A DNA stretch of 64,000 bases from Amorphophallus konjac (taxonomy: Eukaryota > Streptophyta > Magnoliopsida > Alismatales > Araceae), in NCBI GenBank assembly GCA_022559845.1, contig CM040128.1, positions 174,584,413 through 174,648,412 of the forward strand. Direction: 5' to 3'. Below the pieces are notes generated by a model. That model saw only the letters and a list, made by a program, of their open reading frames with translations. It was not told the origin of the DNA and did no database searches. A program made the position numbers and the translations under genes. This document shows positions 53,871 to 63,834 of this stretch, piece by piece (position 1 is the first letter of the stretch; every line of letters starts with the position of its first letter).

Positions 53871-56800
53871 CTACACCGTTGTAGTGAAATCTGCCAGGGT
53901 CAGTGTGAACTCTGCCACTCCCATAGATACTTCACACTTTTGGTTGAAGCCAGCGATACACATATCCCCGACTTTCTCGAGATGCACATTAAAGTGGTAC
54001 CTCTCGTATATTCTATATGGCAGGATGTTGACTGCTGCACCAGGATCAACCAGAATCCGATTCAGTTCTCTTCCGTTCAGGTGCCCTTTCATATATAGCG
54101 GCCTGTTGTGACTGGCAGTAGGTAGTAGCATGTCTTCTGGAGAGAAGGTCATACTGGCTTCTGGTATAGCCTCAGCTATGCAGGCTTCAAAATGAGCAGG
54201 CGTCTGCAGAGCAGTGATGATCGCCTGTCGAGTCTCTTCACTCAAAGAGAGAATTTCCCAGATCGTAAATCGAGCAGGGAGCTTCTTGAGCAACTTCATT
54301 ATTCGGCTTCCAGCCCGGACATTGGAGAGCTTCATCTCTTCAGCCCATCTGGGCTTGGAAAGGTTTTGATTCGCGGGCCCTGACGGACCTGCTTCACCTT
54401 CCTCGGACTCGGCACCCTCTTGACTGGCATCGGCTGTCGGGTCTTCTTTATTAGCTGCTGTAGGGCAAGCCCCATCTGCATTTGCATCCTTAGTAGATTG
54501 CGCTGGCTGCGGGTGAATGACCCCGGGCGTAGGGTTAGCCTCCTGACAAGGCTGCTTCCCCTTTGACATCTTCATGAATTCAAGGAATGAAGGGACTGTC
54601 TTGCCCCCAGTCTTGTTGTATAGACCTGACGGAGGAGGGATTTGGACTCCCTTAACTTCCGGCGGAGGTGTCTTGTAGGGTTGCTCCCCTCTGAACATAA
54701 TGTTGTGATTGGGTGGCGGCTGGCGCCCCCATTTCCGGCCTGACCGAGTGGCATGTGCAGCAGTTGCGGCCTCGGCCTTGCCTCCCCCAGCATGGGGTGT
54801 GAAGCAAATTTCTTCTTCTTCCTCTTCTCCGGGCAGGTTGAAGAGTGCTGACAGGGTATTGCAGGAGACGACCTGTGTTTTATGGGCCCCAGCGGCCTTT
54901 CTTTTCTTTTTCTTTTGCTTTTTCTTCTTTTTGGTTTCTGCAGGTGCTTGCCCCCAGAACAGGTTGCTCTCTTGAGGTGGTGCTGCTTCAGCTTCCTCCC
55001 TTTGCTTGAGTGAGAGTTGCTCCAGCTCTTGCCATGGGACGTGGTCCCGTACCAGCAGAGGTTTCAGTTCGGGCTGTACATATTCATCTAGCCCTTCAAT
55101 TAAGTGTTGCAGTCGAAGGACCCCAGGATTGGTTTCCTTGATTACTGGCAGCGGAGTTTGTCTCCTCCTGTTGGGTGTATGTATTCTGACAGCTGTAGGG
55201 GGAGTGACCCATACGGGTGCTACCACTGGCGGAGCAGGCCGGGGTGTAATGCCACGGATGCGTGCCCCCTCTTTTGGGCGGGGTGCCCTCTTCTTCTTGT
55301 GCTTCACAGGGATTTGCTGCCACCCCTGCTGTTCCTTCACGGGCTCCAGGAAATGGATTTCGTAGGTGCTCCGTGTGCTTGCTTCAGAGATCTCCTCAGG
55401 TAATGCCTGGTAGAGGGAGATCATGTTGACTGCTGCCCTCCTAAAAGGGGCTTCATGTGGCTGAGGAGGGTCTACTTTGTACTCTCCCAGCTCTATCTCA
55501 TTCTTCTTCACCATCCCTTCGATGACGTCTTTGAAAACATAACAGTCTTCGATTGGATGTCCCAACATCTGGTGGTAGGGGCAGAATCTTGGACTGTCTT
55601 TTCTCTTCAGGTCCTCCGGCCTCCTTGGTTCAGGCAGAGTGACCATGTTGTATTCTGTTACCCAGTCGAACAGGACTCGGGTCTTGTCTTTTGGAAAGGA
55701 ATAAGCTTTCTTCATTTTGTCCCTCAGCGAAGGACCTTCTTTATCATCTGGAGCTTTCGCAGGTTGCGGGGGAGCCGCTTTCTTGCCTTTCTCCTTCTGT
55801 TGTTCGAACGCCTTGATATCAAGCGCATTCGCTTCTTTAGGTGTGGGGCGCCGTTCCGCAGCCTTGCCTTTCTGGGCTATGCTGGCAGTTGACGTCGGGA
55901 CAGGCTTGGCTAGAAAAGCTTCCACCTCAGCCACCACATTATTCAGTCGGTCGAACGACCGTATTTCCATACCAATCATCTTTTCCAGGACCTCCCTCCT
56001 GAGATTTTGCTTACATATTTGCACAGCGTCCTCCTGATGCGGGGGCCGCTTACATCTCATTCCGAGGTTCCTCCACCTCTTGATGTAGTCAAGGGCTGTC
56101 TCATCTGCCCTTTGTTTTGTTGAATAGAGCTCGGCCACTGTGACCTCCCTCTCTGTGACATGGAATCTTTCTCTGAACTTCCTCTGCATATCTGACCAGT
56201 CATTAATTGACCCGGCCGAGAGACTGGAGTACCATTCAAATGCGAGCCCTGTAAGCGAGGACCCGAAGAATTTCAGCAGATACGACTCGTCGGTGGCCAG
56301 ATCACCCATAACGGTCATATAATATGCAATATGCTCTTTTGGGGAACCTTTCCCGTTGAATTTGTCAAATTTGGGCGGCTTGTTGACTCCCGGGGGAAGT
56401 CGTTTAGCCGCATGGTGTTGCGGGTAGGGCACCCGATAGGCATCGAATGCGACGTAGTCGCCTTCACTCTTCTCTGCGAGCTTCAGCTCAATCATCCTTT
56501 CCACCATCATCCGGTTCACGACCGTGGGGTCGACTGGCTCCGGATAGAAGTGTGCTGGCTGCAGGTATGGGGTGACCAGGGTGGTCGCCTGTGGAGGATG
56601 CAGCAGCGGGGGTGTTGGGTGCACCTGAGGAAGCACCGGAGGTAGCAGCGGCTGAGGCTGTGGTGGCCGCTGTTGTGCTGTCGTCACGGTTGGTTCTGAC
56701 GGCTGGGGTAGTGTATAAAGAGGTGGAGGGTCGTCTCGACGAGCCGCTCCCCGGGATGATTCACCCTGGACTTCGGGTGGTTTAGAAGCTGATGAGTGCT

Positions 56801-57041
56801 CAGTCTTTTCTATCAGCTGTTTCTTCAGGGAATCTATTTCCCGTTGATATTTTTGCAGCAGCATCAGAACTGATGGATCTATAGTGGTGGGGACACCTTC
56901 TGTTGTTTCCCCAGACGTACCCTCAGGCAGGATGTCGAGGAGTACGTCGTCTTCTTCTTCCGTCGTCACCACATTAGCGGTCAAGACGGGGGCTTTATCA
57001 TCCCAGTGGAGGTAGACCTGGGGCTGTTTCTCTTTCATCAT
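53871..57041 (-). CDS. Tat-2 gag and N-terminal protease (1,056 aa)
   Basis: The N-terminus has a coiled coil (LLQKYQREIDSLKKQL) and a Pro-rich linker. The gag core is near residues 200-370 (PPKFDKFNGKGSPKEHIAYY, LAFEWYSSLSAGSINDW, QRKFRERFHVTEREVT, YIKRWRNLGMRC). A CX2H-type nucleic-acid motif CPYHQMLGHPIEDC follows near 490. A long Pro/Lys/Glu-rich region comes next. The aspartic protease starts near 960 with ILVDPGAAVNILP, where Pro replaces the usual Thr or Ser of the active-site triad. It ends at TAG 53871-53873 in the middle of the protease. The same frame resumes directly (FHVIDSRTSYKALLGRPWL), so one stop codon is the only break. It starts four bases after ORF1 ends. Confidence 0.88.
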   Translation of the reverse strand: MMKEKQPQVYLHWDDKAPVLTANVVTTEEEDDVLLDILPEGTSGETTEGVPTTIDPSVLMLLQKYQREIDSLKKQLIEKTEHSSASKPPEVQGESSRGAARRDDPPPLYTLPQPSEPTVTTAQQRPPQPQPLLPPVLPQVHPTPPLLHPPQATTLVTPYLQPAHFYPEPVDPTVVNRMMVERMIELKLAEKSEGDYVAFDAYRVPYPQHHAAKRLPPGVNKPPKFDKFNGKGSPKEHIAYYMTVMGDLATDESYLLKFFGSSLTGLAFEWYSSLSAGSINDWSDMQRKFRERFHVTEREVTVAELYSTKQRADETALDYIKRWRNLGMRCKRPPHQEDAVQICKQNLRREVLEKMIGMEIRSFDRLNNVVAEVEAFLAKPVPTSTASIAQKGKAAERRPTPKEANALDIKAFEQQKEKGKKAAPPQPAKAPDDKEGPSLRDKMKKAYSFPKDKTRVLFDWVTEYNMVTLPEPRRPEDLKRKDSPRFCPYHQMLGHPIEDCYVFKDVIEGMVKKNEIELGEYKVDPPQPHEAPFRRAAVNMISLYQALPEEISEASTRSTYEIHFLEPVKEQQGWQQIPVKHKKKRAPRPKEGARIRGITPRPAPPVVAPVWVTPPTAVRIHTPNRRRQTPLPVIKETNPGVLRLQHLIEGLDEYVQPELKPLLVRDHVPWQELEQLSLKQREEAEAAPPQESNLFWGQAPAETKKKKKQKKKKRKAAGAHKTQVVSCNTLSALFNLPGEEEEEEICFTPHAGGGKAEAATAAHATRSGRKWGRQPPPNHNIMFRGEQPYKTPPPEVKGVQIPPPSGLYNKTGGKTVPSFLEFMKMSKGKQPCQEANPTPGVIHPQPAQSTKDANADGACPTAANKEDPTADASQEGAESEEGEAGPSGPANQNLSKPRWAEEMKLSNVRAGSRIMKLLKKLPARFTIWEILSLSEETRQAIITALQTPAHFEACIAEAIPEASMTFSPEDMLLPTASHNRPLYMKGHLNGRELNRILVDPGAAVNILPYRIYERYHFNVHLEKVGDMCIAGFNQKCEVSMGVAEFTLTLADFTTTV

Positions 57042-57043
57042 CG

Positions 57044-58350
57044 TCAGAAGCCCTCTTGCTGCTTCTGTCCTGCGGGTAGTTGGCCCGGCCGTACGGCCAA
57101 TTGAGCCAGTTCTTGGGGGTCTTCAGGGAGCTCCCCATATCGGCTGGGTACACCAGCCATGTTGCAGGTAAAGACCCGCATCCTTCTCTTCTGTCGATGG
57201 ACCCTCCGTCTGGCTTGCCGCGGAAAGGTCAGCCTCTCGAACACAGAGATTCTTCTTCTTTCTTCCCGCTCGGGGAAGGCTTCATCGGCTTCGATCTCAA
57301 AGCCGTCATCGTATCCATTATCGTCGACCGACGACATCCTCATTCTGTCTCTTATCTCTTCTTCATCTGCCGTTGATGGACAGTAATCTTCTTCAGTGGC
57401 GACTGTCTGCATCAGCCGCTGCTGTCCGAGTGAGGTGTTGCCCAATCCTCGGAAATAGCTTCTGACCAGGCAGGCCATTTCTTCTCGACCCCGTTCTTGA
57501 TGTAGCACGGGGGATAGTGGTCGGCCTCCAGAAGGAGGAATGTAGGCCAGTCGAGCTCTGTCGGCTGGCTGTTGGAATCTTCGCCCGTGGCAGGGACGTT
57601 GGCTTGACGGGCCGCAGCCCGGAAACTTCTGTGGCGCGGAGGATCCGCAACCACCTCTTCTCCCATCTTCGGGGGTAGGCCCCTTTCTCTTATCACCTCC
57701 GCATCGTCATTCACAGGATGGCGGCGGATGGGTGTCGGCTGGTGGACAGGTCGGGTCCGTTTGGGAACCCACACCTGTTTGAACTTCCTCGGCTTGAGTG
57801 CCGGGTTTCCTTGGCCATGGTGGCCGGCTTCTTTCATTTCTGCCCTCCTTCCAGCAAGGGCTTGATATGTGTTGTGGACAGGAACGTTTGGGATGACTCG
57901 GTCTGGGGTCACCCGTGCCGTGTGCCCGTTGAGGAAGACACGCATGCCTCCCACCAGCATTGACTTCCCGGACTGAGAGACAGTTCCGGTGATCACAGCA
58001 GTGTTCTTGCGAGCCTGGCGACGCTGACGTCCTCCAGGGGGTTTGTTGACTACAGCGGGGTGCGTCCCACGTACAACGTGGTGCACCATGCAGCTAGCGG
58101 CCGGGGCCGGATTCTTGAGCAAGTCGTCGCAGCGGGGAACCTTCAGAGGTTCCACTTCCTCCATAGCTTGCTTGGAAGGTTCCGGGGCTTCGACTTCTAG
58201 GATGTCGACGAAGGCCAAGCCCAGGAAGTTGGGGAAGCCTACAGCGGCAGGGAAGCTGCCGAATTCCATAGGTACCGCCAGGTACCCTTGCGCGTGTCCA
58301 GCGACTATCGACTGATCGAAGTCGACGCCAGCTATTCCATGAGTTGTCAT
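57044..58350 (-). pseudogene. Ogre-type ORF1 upstream of gag in Tat-2
   Basis: Two overlapping frames make one gene: 57412-58350 (312 codons, ATG start MTTHGIAGVDFD) and 57044-57508. They join near HYPPCYIKNGVEKKW, and a frameshift there moves the reading into MACLVRSYFRGLGNTSL. The first part contains KPPGGRQRRQARKN and RKFKQVWVPKRTR basic patches. The second part is acidic, then Arg-rich (RQARRRVHRQKRR). Ogre elements carry an extra ORF between the PBS and gag whose function is unknown. Position and size (about 430 residues) fit this. Confidence 0.7.
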
Positions 58351-58447
58351 TGTTTGCCTACAAAGACAAATGGGGAAAAATAATCAGTAGCCTTTGAAAG
58401 GGCTTCGAAGCCCGGATATCTCGGCAAAGAGATGAAAGGTGACACCA

Positions 58448-58465
58448 GTCCCACCGGGCGTGCCA
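58448..58465 (-). promoter_or_regulatory. PBS of Tat-2
   Basis: The minus strand reads TGGCACGCCCGGTGGGAC four bases from the 5' LTR. The TGG start fits a tRNA CCA end. I do not assign the tRNA. Confidence 0.7.
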
Positions 58466-58469
58466 GACT

Positions 58470-61400
58470 TGTTTCAGCGTTTTCTTTCTTTCCCTTTTCG
58501 TTCGCGTATCGATCAACCATTTGGCTAACTGGTAGTCAACTGACTGATTGACGACGCGGGCGTGCCAGTCACATGAGTGACAATTTTATTGTGCGCTCAT
58601 TCTGACCCATGTCGGGCGAATGTGAGGTTCGGTCGGGACCAGCAGTCCGCCATACCATAAAGGTTATGGCGTTAATTACATCCCCCACGAGGAGGGAACA
58701 CCTTTGATTAATTGCCGAGACATCGGGCTGTCGAAGCCGGATTAAAAAGAGCTACATGATGATCATGAGGAAGACATGCAGGATGCACATGTTTATCGTG
58801 TAGAAGATGCATAGTTCATGGAATTATGGATCCTCGGTACGTGGCGAAGGACGTAGGTCCGAAGACCACCGCCGCGCACAGCGAAGACTTCTGACCAGAC
58901 GTAATCCGGCTTTTCTGTCAACGCCATTTGATCTACTCGAGGATGTATGCATGGATGCACACATGACGTTCATAACTATATTAAGCATGATAACGGAATT
59001 GTGGAAGCAAATGGTGATCAACCATGTTTATTACTCCCCATCGAGAGGAAGGAAGAAGGCAGCACAAATATGATGGCGAAAGCAAAGTGCTAACGGATAT
59101 GGTAATGAAGATATGATAACAATATAGTTCGGGCTCGCTAGGCCCTTCTTTTATTCAATTTATTACCAGCTATGCTTCAAAAACGGCAACATGCTTCCAA
59201 AACCGGCGCAACCATGCGAGAGGTAACTCATACGGCGCGATAGAACATCAGTATGGACGGCTAATACGGCGCGGCCCCATAACCGGCTAAAACGGCGCGC
59301 AAGAGGATGGGGCGCGCCGGCTTGGGGCGCGCCGGAAAGTCGCAAGGAAAATTTTTTTGATTATGAGTGTGGGGTTAACCCGGCGCGGGGGGGTACCGCG
59401 CCGGTTTAAGGCGCGCCGGTTAAGACCGCGCCGTATTAACCCTATTTTGTTAATTTTTGAACTTTTTTCAAGTTTATTAAGCTCCCATAGAACATTTTAG
59501 AGTTGTTTAGGCCAATTGATTGTTTAATTGGAGCCCATGGCCTTCTAGGAATGAGGGAGCAAGTCAGTGCGAGGTTCATACTCAAGCACTGAGGTAACTA
59601 AGTCCAGAACGAGCGTTTCATTAAGGCTTATTCAATCTTAATCTGTCCAAAATTGGACAGCATCTCCCCTGAACCTGAAGAGTTGCAGGGGAGAAGCGGG
59701 GTCATGCTCACCTGTGGAACAAGCCCCTAAACCGCCGGTGTACACGGAGGCACCCAGCAAACCCCATCGGATAGGATACCCCGAGGACTAGCCTACGAGG
59801 GGCACCAAGGCTCCGTAAGGGGAAAGATAGAGAGATGAGGTCATTGATGATGGGAGCATCACCCCGAGGGCTAGCCTGCGAGGGGTGGACAACCCACAGC
59901 TTATGACTCATCCCGTGGAGGAACCGACCACCAAGAGGGTGAAGCTCCGAGGGCTGGCCTACGAGGAGCATACATCTCTCGGCCTCGATTGGGTCTCAGA
60001 TTGTCGGGGCTAAGCCTGTTAGGCTAAGACCCCTGTTGCTATCTGCTATGGCCTTGGGGAAACATCTACCATTGAGGGGTAAAGTTCCCGATCGCCCAGC
60101 AGCTGTGCGAAGTAACAGGGAATGTCCCCCTCCCCGGACGATTAAGACGAAATAAAGGAATCTCGGAGCGGTTCACATGACTATAATGCAGAGGGGTAAT
60201 CAATTCACAGGCGAGACGAGCCAAACATAGAGGCATATGCTCGAACAGTTACGGCGCAGTGTTAAATCGATGCATCTTGCAATCCCAAGAACGACTCCCA
60301 CCTCGCGAGCCACAGGGCAACAGGAAGAGAGGAATCGAGGGGAGTTAGTCCCTTGACAATACGGTAGAAAGAAGCATACGCAGAAGCGCAGCTCTGTCCA
60401 CGGAGGGTATGCGGAGACCCTTAAATCAGACACGAGCATGGTCAAGAAGGGAAAACCCCGGGGAGGGGTGTTTCTGTAGCCCACGGTGCTTCGGGGCATG
60501 ATCGGGGCTTCGGGAAAACCAGGATCAGAGAAAACGCACAGAAGACCTTAAACATACACATCGATGTAGATAGAGAAGTAGACAGAAGTTTCAAATCACT
60601 CATTCGACCTGCTGGTCCAGACATTCAAATACACCTTGCCATCCCAGAAACAGGAATGGGCCACTCATTTACACGTTAAGAATCCGGCACCGGCATCATT
60701 GCTCGGTCGCCGTTCATCATTCGCAGGGGAAAATACAGTAAGGAAAAGAAATCGCAGAGGAGGGGAGGGGTCGGCTCATATCATTGCCATCCCTCCCCTC
60801 TCTTGCTTACAGTTGGTAGACGGAGACTCCGAAAGAGGAAAATCCACGAAAAGCAAAGAGAGATAGACGCCGGCGCCCACCTGTTCTCAAAACAGAGTAT
60901 CGGCCCGCTTCTCCTTCTCCGGGTCCGGAGGACTTCAACCAGAACAGAGGAAGACGGCCGTTGAAGGACGCTCGGATAGAAACTCCTCTTCCAAGAAGGC
61001 TCTCTCTCCTCCCGAAGGCCTCTCTCGAAAGACCCCCTTCTTAACCTTCTGTCTACCCCCTCTTCTGCTTCTCAGCTCTTCTCTGCTTCTTCGCCCTTTT
61101 TTCAGCCCCCTTCTTTGTTTCGAATAGCCATCTGTATATATACATGATCGAGCCCCAAGCCTCATACGGCGTGAAGAACTGCGCGCCGGGAAAGGCTTCA
61201 TGGGCCTTTGCACGCCGGAATAGCCAGGCCATGGATGGGGTTCAGTGCGCCGGGATAGAGGGCATCAAGTGAGGGGCGCGCCGATTTAGGGCGCGCTGGG
61301 CTAATGCTCCTCGTGGGCTTCGAGCCAGTTGATGAGTCCGGGGATGATTCCGGGGGTCTCCGTGAACATTTATCTTGCCAATGCTCCTCGAAACTTCGAC

Positions 61401-62030
61401 GAGATCTCTTGTAGAAGCTCCCCAATTGACGTACGGCCATTCTCGAGACTCCAGATAGCTTTGATTTGATCATACGGGCTTTCCACTGACACGGCCTTCG
61501 GCTCTATGATTCATGCTGCTGGCTCGGTCTGGCTCGTGCCCAAAGCTCCTTAGGGGGGGATGTAACACCAGGGATAGTTCCGCCTGAGCTGGGTGATCAT
61601 TCGGCCACTAATGGGCCCACCTTGGCAGTGCCGTACCCGTGCCTGGTGATCGGGATCTTCTGCCGACAGAGCTTTCGGTCCTCCGTCTCGGAGAGCTGGG
61701 GGAACTCCTTCATCTTCGGGAGAACCTCTTCATATGGTGGGGGAACCACCGGATAGACCGTCGTTCTTGATCGGACAACGGGTGTAGTGTATGCGGCATG
61801 ACAAAGTCGATGCCGGTTCATTGGGCAGGCTTGGTCGCACTGCTGGTTGGTTGACGAGTTTGTCTCGGCTCTCCTGAGGTGAAGTCCACGTGTCCACATG
61901 GAGTGACTCGAGGCTCTGTCAGCTTGAGAAGTCTTCAATATGTTGATCTTTATCTGCTTCCGTACTTCGGTGGGCCGGGTCATTCGTCCTTATGGCTTAG
62001 TCACCAACGATCATATTTTGAGTGCTAACA
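58470..62030 (-). repeat. 5' LTR of Tat-2
   Basis: TGTTTCAGCG...GCTAACA, collinear with 36841-40399 with scattered substitutions and 1-bp indels. Minus-strand TATA segment at 61133-61143. It keeps the intact GGCGCGCC-N7-GGCGCGCC pair at 59311-59333 that has decayed in the other LTR. Confidence 0.95.
58832..58942 (-). other. Shared ~105-nt module in the Tat-2 5' LTR
   Basis: Identical to 37202-37312 except for one base (GACTTC for GACCTC). In this LTR it is in U5 and would be carried in the leader of the genomic RNA. Confidence 0.7.
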
Positions 62031-62035
62031 GAAGG
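62031..62035. repeat. Right TSD of Tat-2 (GAAGG)
   Basis: Identical to 36836-36840. Confidence 0.95.
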
Positions 62036-62208
62036 TGGGGACCGAGGAGGATGAGAGGGCAGTTCGGAATGCACTGACCATGTGGAAAGTCAGCAAAGTG
62101 TACCCGTGGCAAGAAGAGGTGGATGAAGATGGCGAGGGACGCCGTAGCTATGTGAAGGAATTTCACAAGATCCACCCTCTTGCGGATAGAACATTGAATG
62201 TAGCTTGA
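62036..62208 (+). pseudogene. Tat-3 antisense gene, 3' end (after Tat-2 insertion)
   Basis: Continues the frame of 35796-36840 with no shift once one GAAGG copy is removed. It encodes an acidic helix (EEDERAVRNALTMWKV) and a short tail ending PLADRTLNVA before TGA. A T-rich stretch with ATGATGTAATTG and TTTTATGTTTCATT follows as a possible polyadenylation zone. Confidence 0.65.
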
Positions 62209-62463
62209 GCTTTCTTCATGAATGATGTAATTGACAATTGAAGTTTTATCAATCAATTTTATGTTTCATTGAGTTCAATTTAATGACATGGAAAGTGCCT
62301 TAGTTGAATGGATATGAGATTGTGGCTTGACTTAGCTTGAATGTTCTGGAAAACAGAGCCTCTGGAGAGTGTAAGGGTCCTGTTTAGGGCCGTCACAAGA
62401 GTTTGACGATCTTGCGATAAGCTGTCAGGTGGGATAGACTGAGAGTTCTGTCCTCAGGAGAGT

Positions 62464-62605
62464 GTAACGGTCTAACACCAGACCGTTAGAGTGAGGTGAC
62501 GGTCTAACATAGACGCGTCAATAAAAGCCTAGGAAATGAGTGCCAAACCTTCTAGAGAGTGTGACGGTCAAATGGGTGACCGTTACAGGATGTGACGGTC
62601 TGATA
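62464..62605. repeat. ACGGTC-N8 hairpin modules downstream of the Tat-3 antisense gene
   Basis: Two ordered pairs. ACGGTC-N8-GACCGTTA at 62467 is followed by ACGGTC-N8-ACGCGTCA; ACGGTC-N8-GACCGTTA at 62564 is followed by ACGGTC-N8-GTGCGTTA. Spacers within the pairs are 10 and 9 bases. Confidence 0.85.
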
Positions 62606-62845
62606 CTGGTGCGTTACAGACCTGAACCTGGAAATTTGTGAATCTTCAGTCCTGGGTTTGAACCTGCGTTCTGCACACACTTAGACAAAAAACAAGTCAG
62701 ATCCGTACTTAGACTCGACCCCTTGCCTTAATGCAAATTAGAGAATGACCAATTCTTGATATTTGGTCAAGGGGTGGAGCCTTATTAAATAGGCAGAAAA
62801 CATAATGGAAATAATGCAATGCGTGCGATGCATATGATGAAATTT
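62606..62845. other. Tat-3 spacer, no recognised content
   Basis: Between the hairpin modules and the AT-rich array. Nothing recognisable. Confidence 0.5.
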
Positions 62846-63065
62846 TTAGATTTTGAAGAATTTCTGGATTTTTGTGAAGTTTTGAAAATATCTGATGTTT
62901 TTTGAAGTTTTGGAATATATGATTTTTTTGGATTTTGGAAATATGCGATTTTTTTTTGACTTTAAAATATGTGATTTTTTTGGATTTTGAAATATGTGAT
63001 TTTTTGGATTTTAAAATATGTGATTTTTTTTGGATTTTGAAATATGTGATTTTTTTTTATTTTGA
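62846..63065. repeat. AT-rich tandem array, about 24-26-bp unit
   Basis: Units of the type GATTTTTTTGGATTTTGAAA plus TATGT, about eight degenerate copies. It lies between the antisense gene and pol, the same place as the arrays of Tat-2. Confidence 0.75.
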
Positions 63066-63834
63066 AAACCAGTGCCTCCCTGGGAAGGAGAGTCCTCCCA
63101 ATTCCGTTCAGAGTTTCCGAGGTTGGCGTGTAATGGCGGTGACAATCCCTGGCTGGGGCCTAACTTACGTGACGGTATCTCTGCCAAGGCCATACCCAGG
63201 GTACTTGTCTTAGTCCTAAAAAGGAAAAATAGAACACAGGGATAAGCTTAGGCCAGATATAGAAGTTCTTAGGGCTTGAGTCCCTTTCTAGACAACCCAT
63301 TAGAGACTTGGTCTGTTGTGCCGGGGCTTTATGTCCATCATCGAACCTTGACCCAGTCTAGGCACGCATACGACCGGGCACATGCGTCCCGCGGGAAAAC
63401 TGTACTGCCACTCTTGCCATGCCTAGTTTTTCTCTTTCTTGCCTTTCTTGGAGCTTTGGAACTATGATTTGATAGACTTTTGAAATAAACTTTTGTTTTT
63501 TTGTCACAAAGATCGCTTCTTTGCTTTGCTTTTTCCTTCTTACTTTATGTGGCGTCAGGTCATAACGGACTGCCCCTGTTTGAGACCTCCTCTCGTTAGG
63601 GTGCCTAGATTGGTCATCGCCTCCTTATTCACCTCTTGCCCCTGGATTCAGCCGAAGAAAGAAACGGACAGGGACTTCGACTTTCCCCGAAAGCATGGCG
63701 AAGGAGAAACGATGTCTACAAAGTGGGAATCCTGACCAGCGATGTCGTGTAGTGTGTGATTGCCGCACTCGAGGTCCTCTTTTATGGCGAAAGGAAAAAG
63801 ACACCTCGCTACTGGGGTGGCACGTGGTTAGACT
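63066..63834. other. Tat-3 region between array and integrase, no gene recognised
   Basis: Mixed composition with short chance frames only. No repeat or motif stands out. Confidence 0.5.

Larger units (their letters stand above)
36841..62030 (-). mobile_element. Tat-2: complete 25.2-kb Ogre-like Tat element
   Basis: LTRs of 3,559 and 3,561 bp, a perfect GAAGG TSD, PBS, polypurine tract, an extra ORF before gag, gag, protease, RT, RNase H and integrase on the minus strand, plus a plus-strand spliced gene between pol and the 3' LTR. Great length and an ORF upstream of gag are traits of the Ogre group. The LTRs look roughly 98-99% identical by eye, so insertion is recent relative to the other elements. 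It lies inside the Tat-3 antisense gene. Confidence 0.95.
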
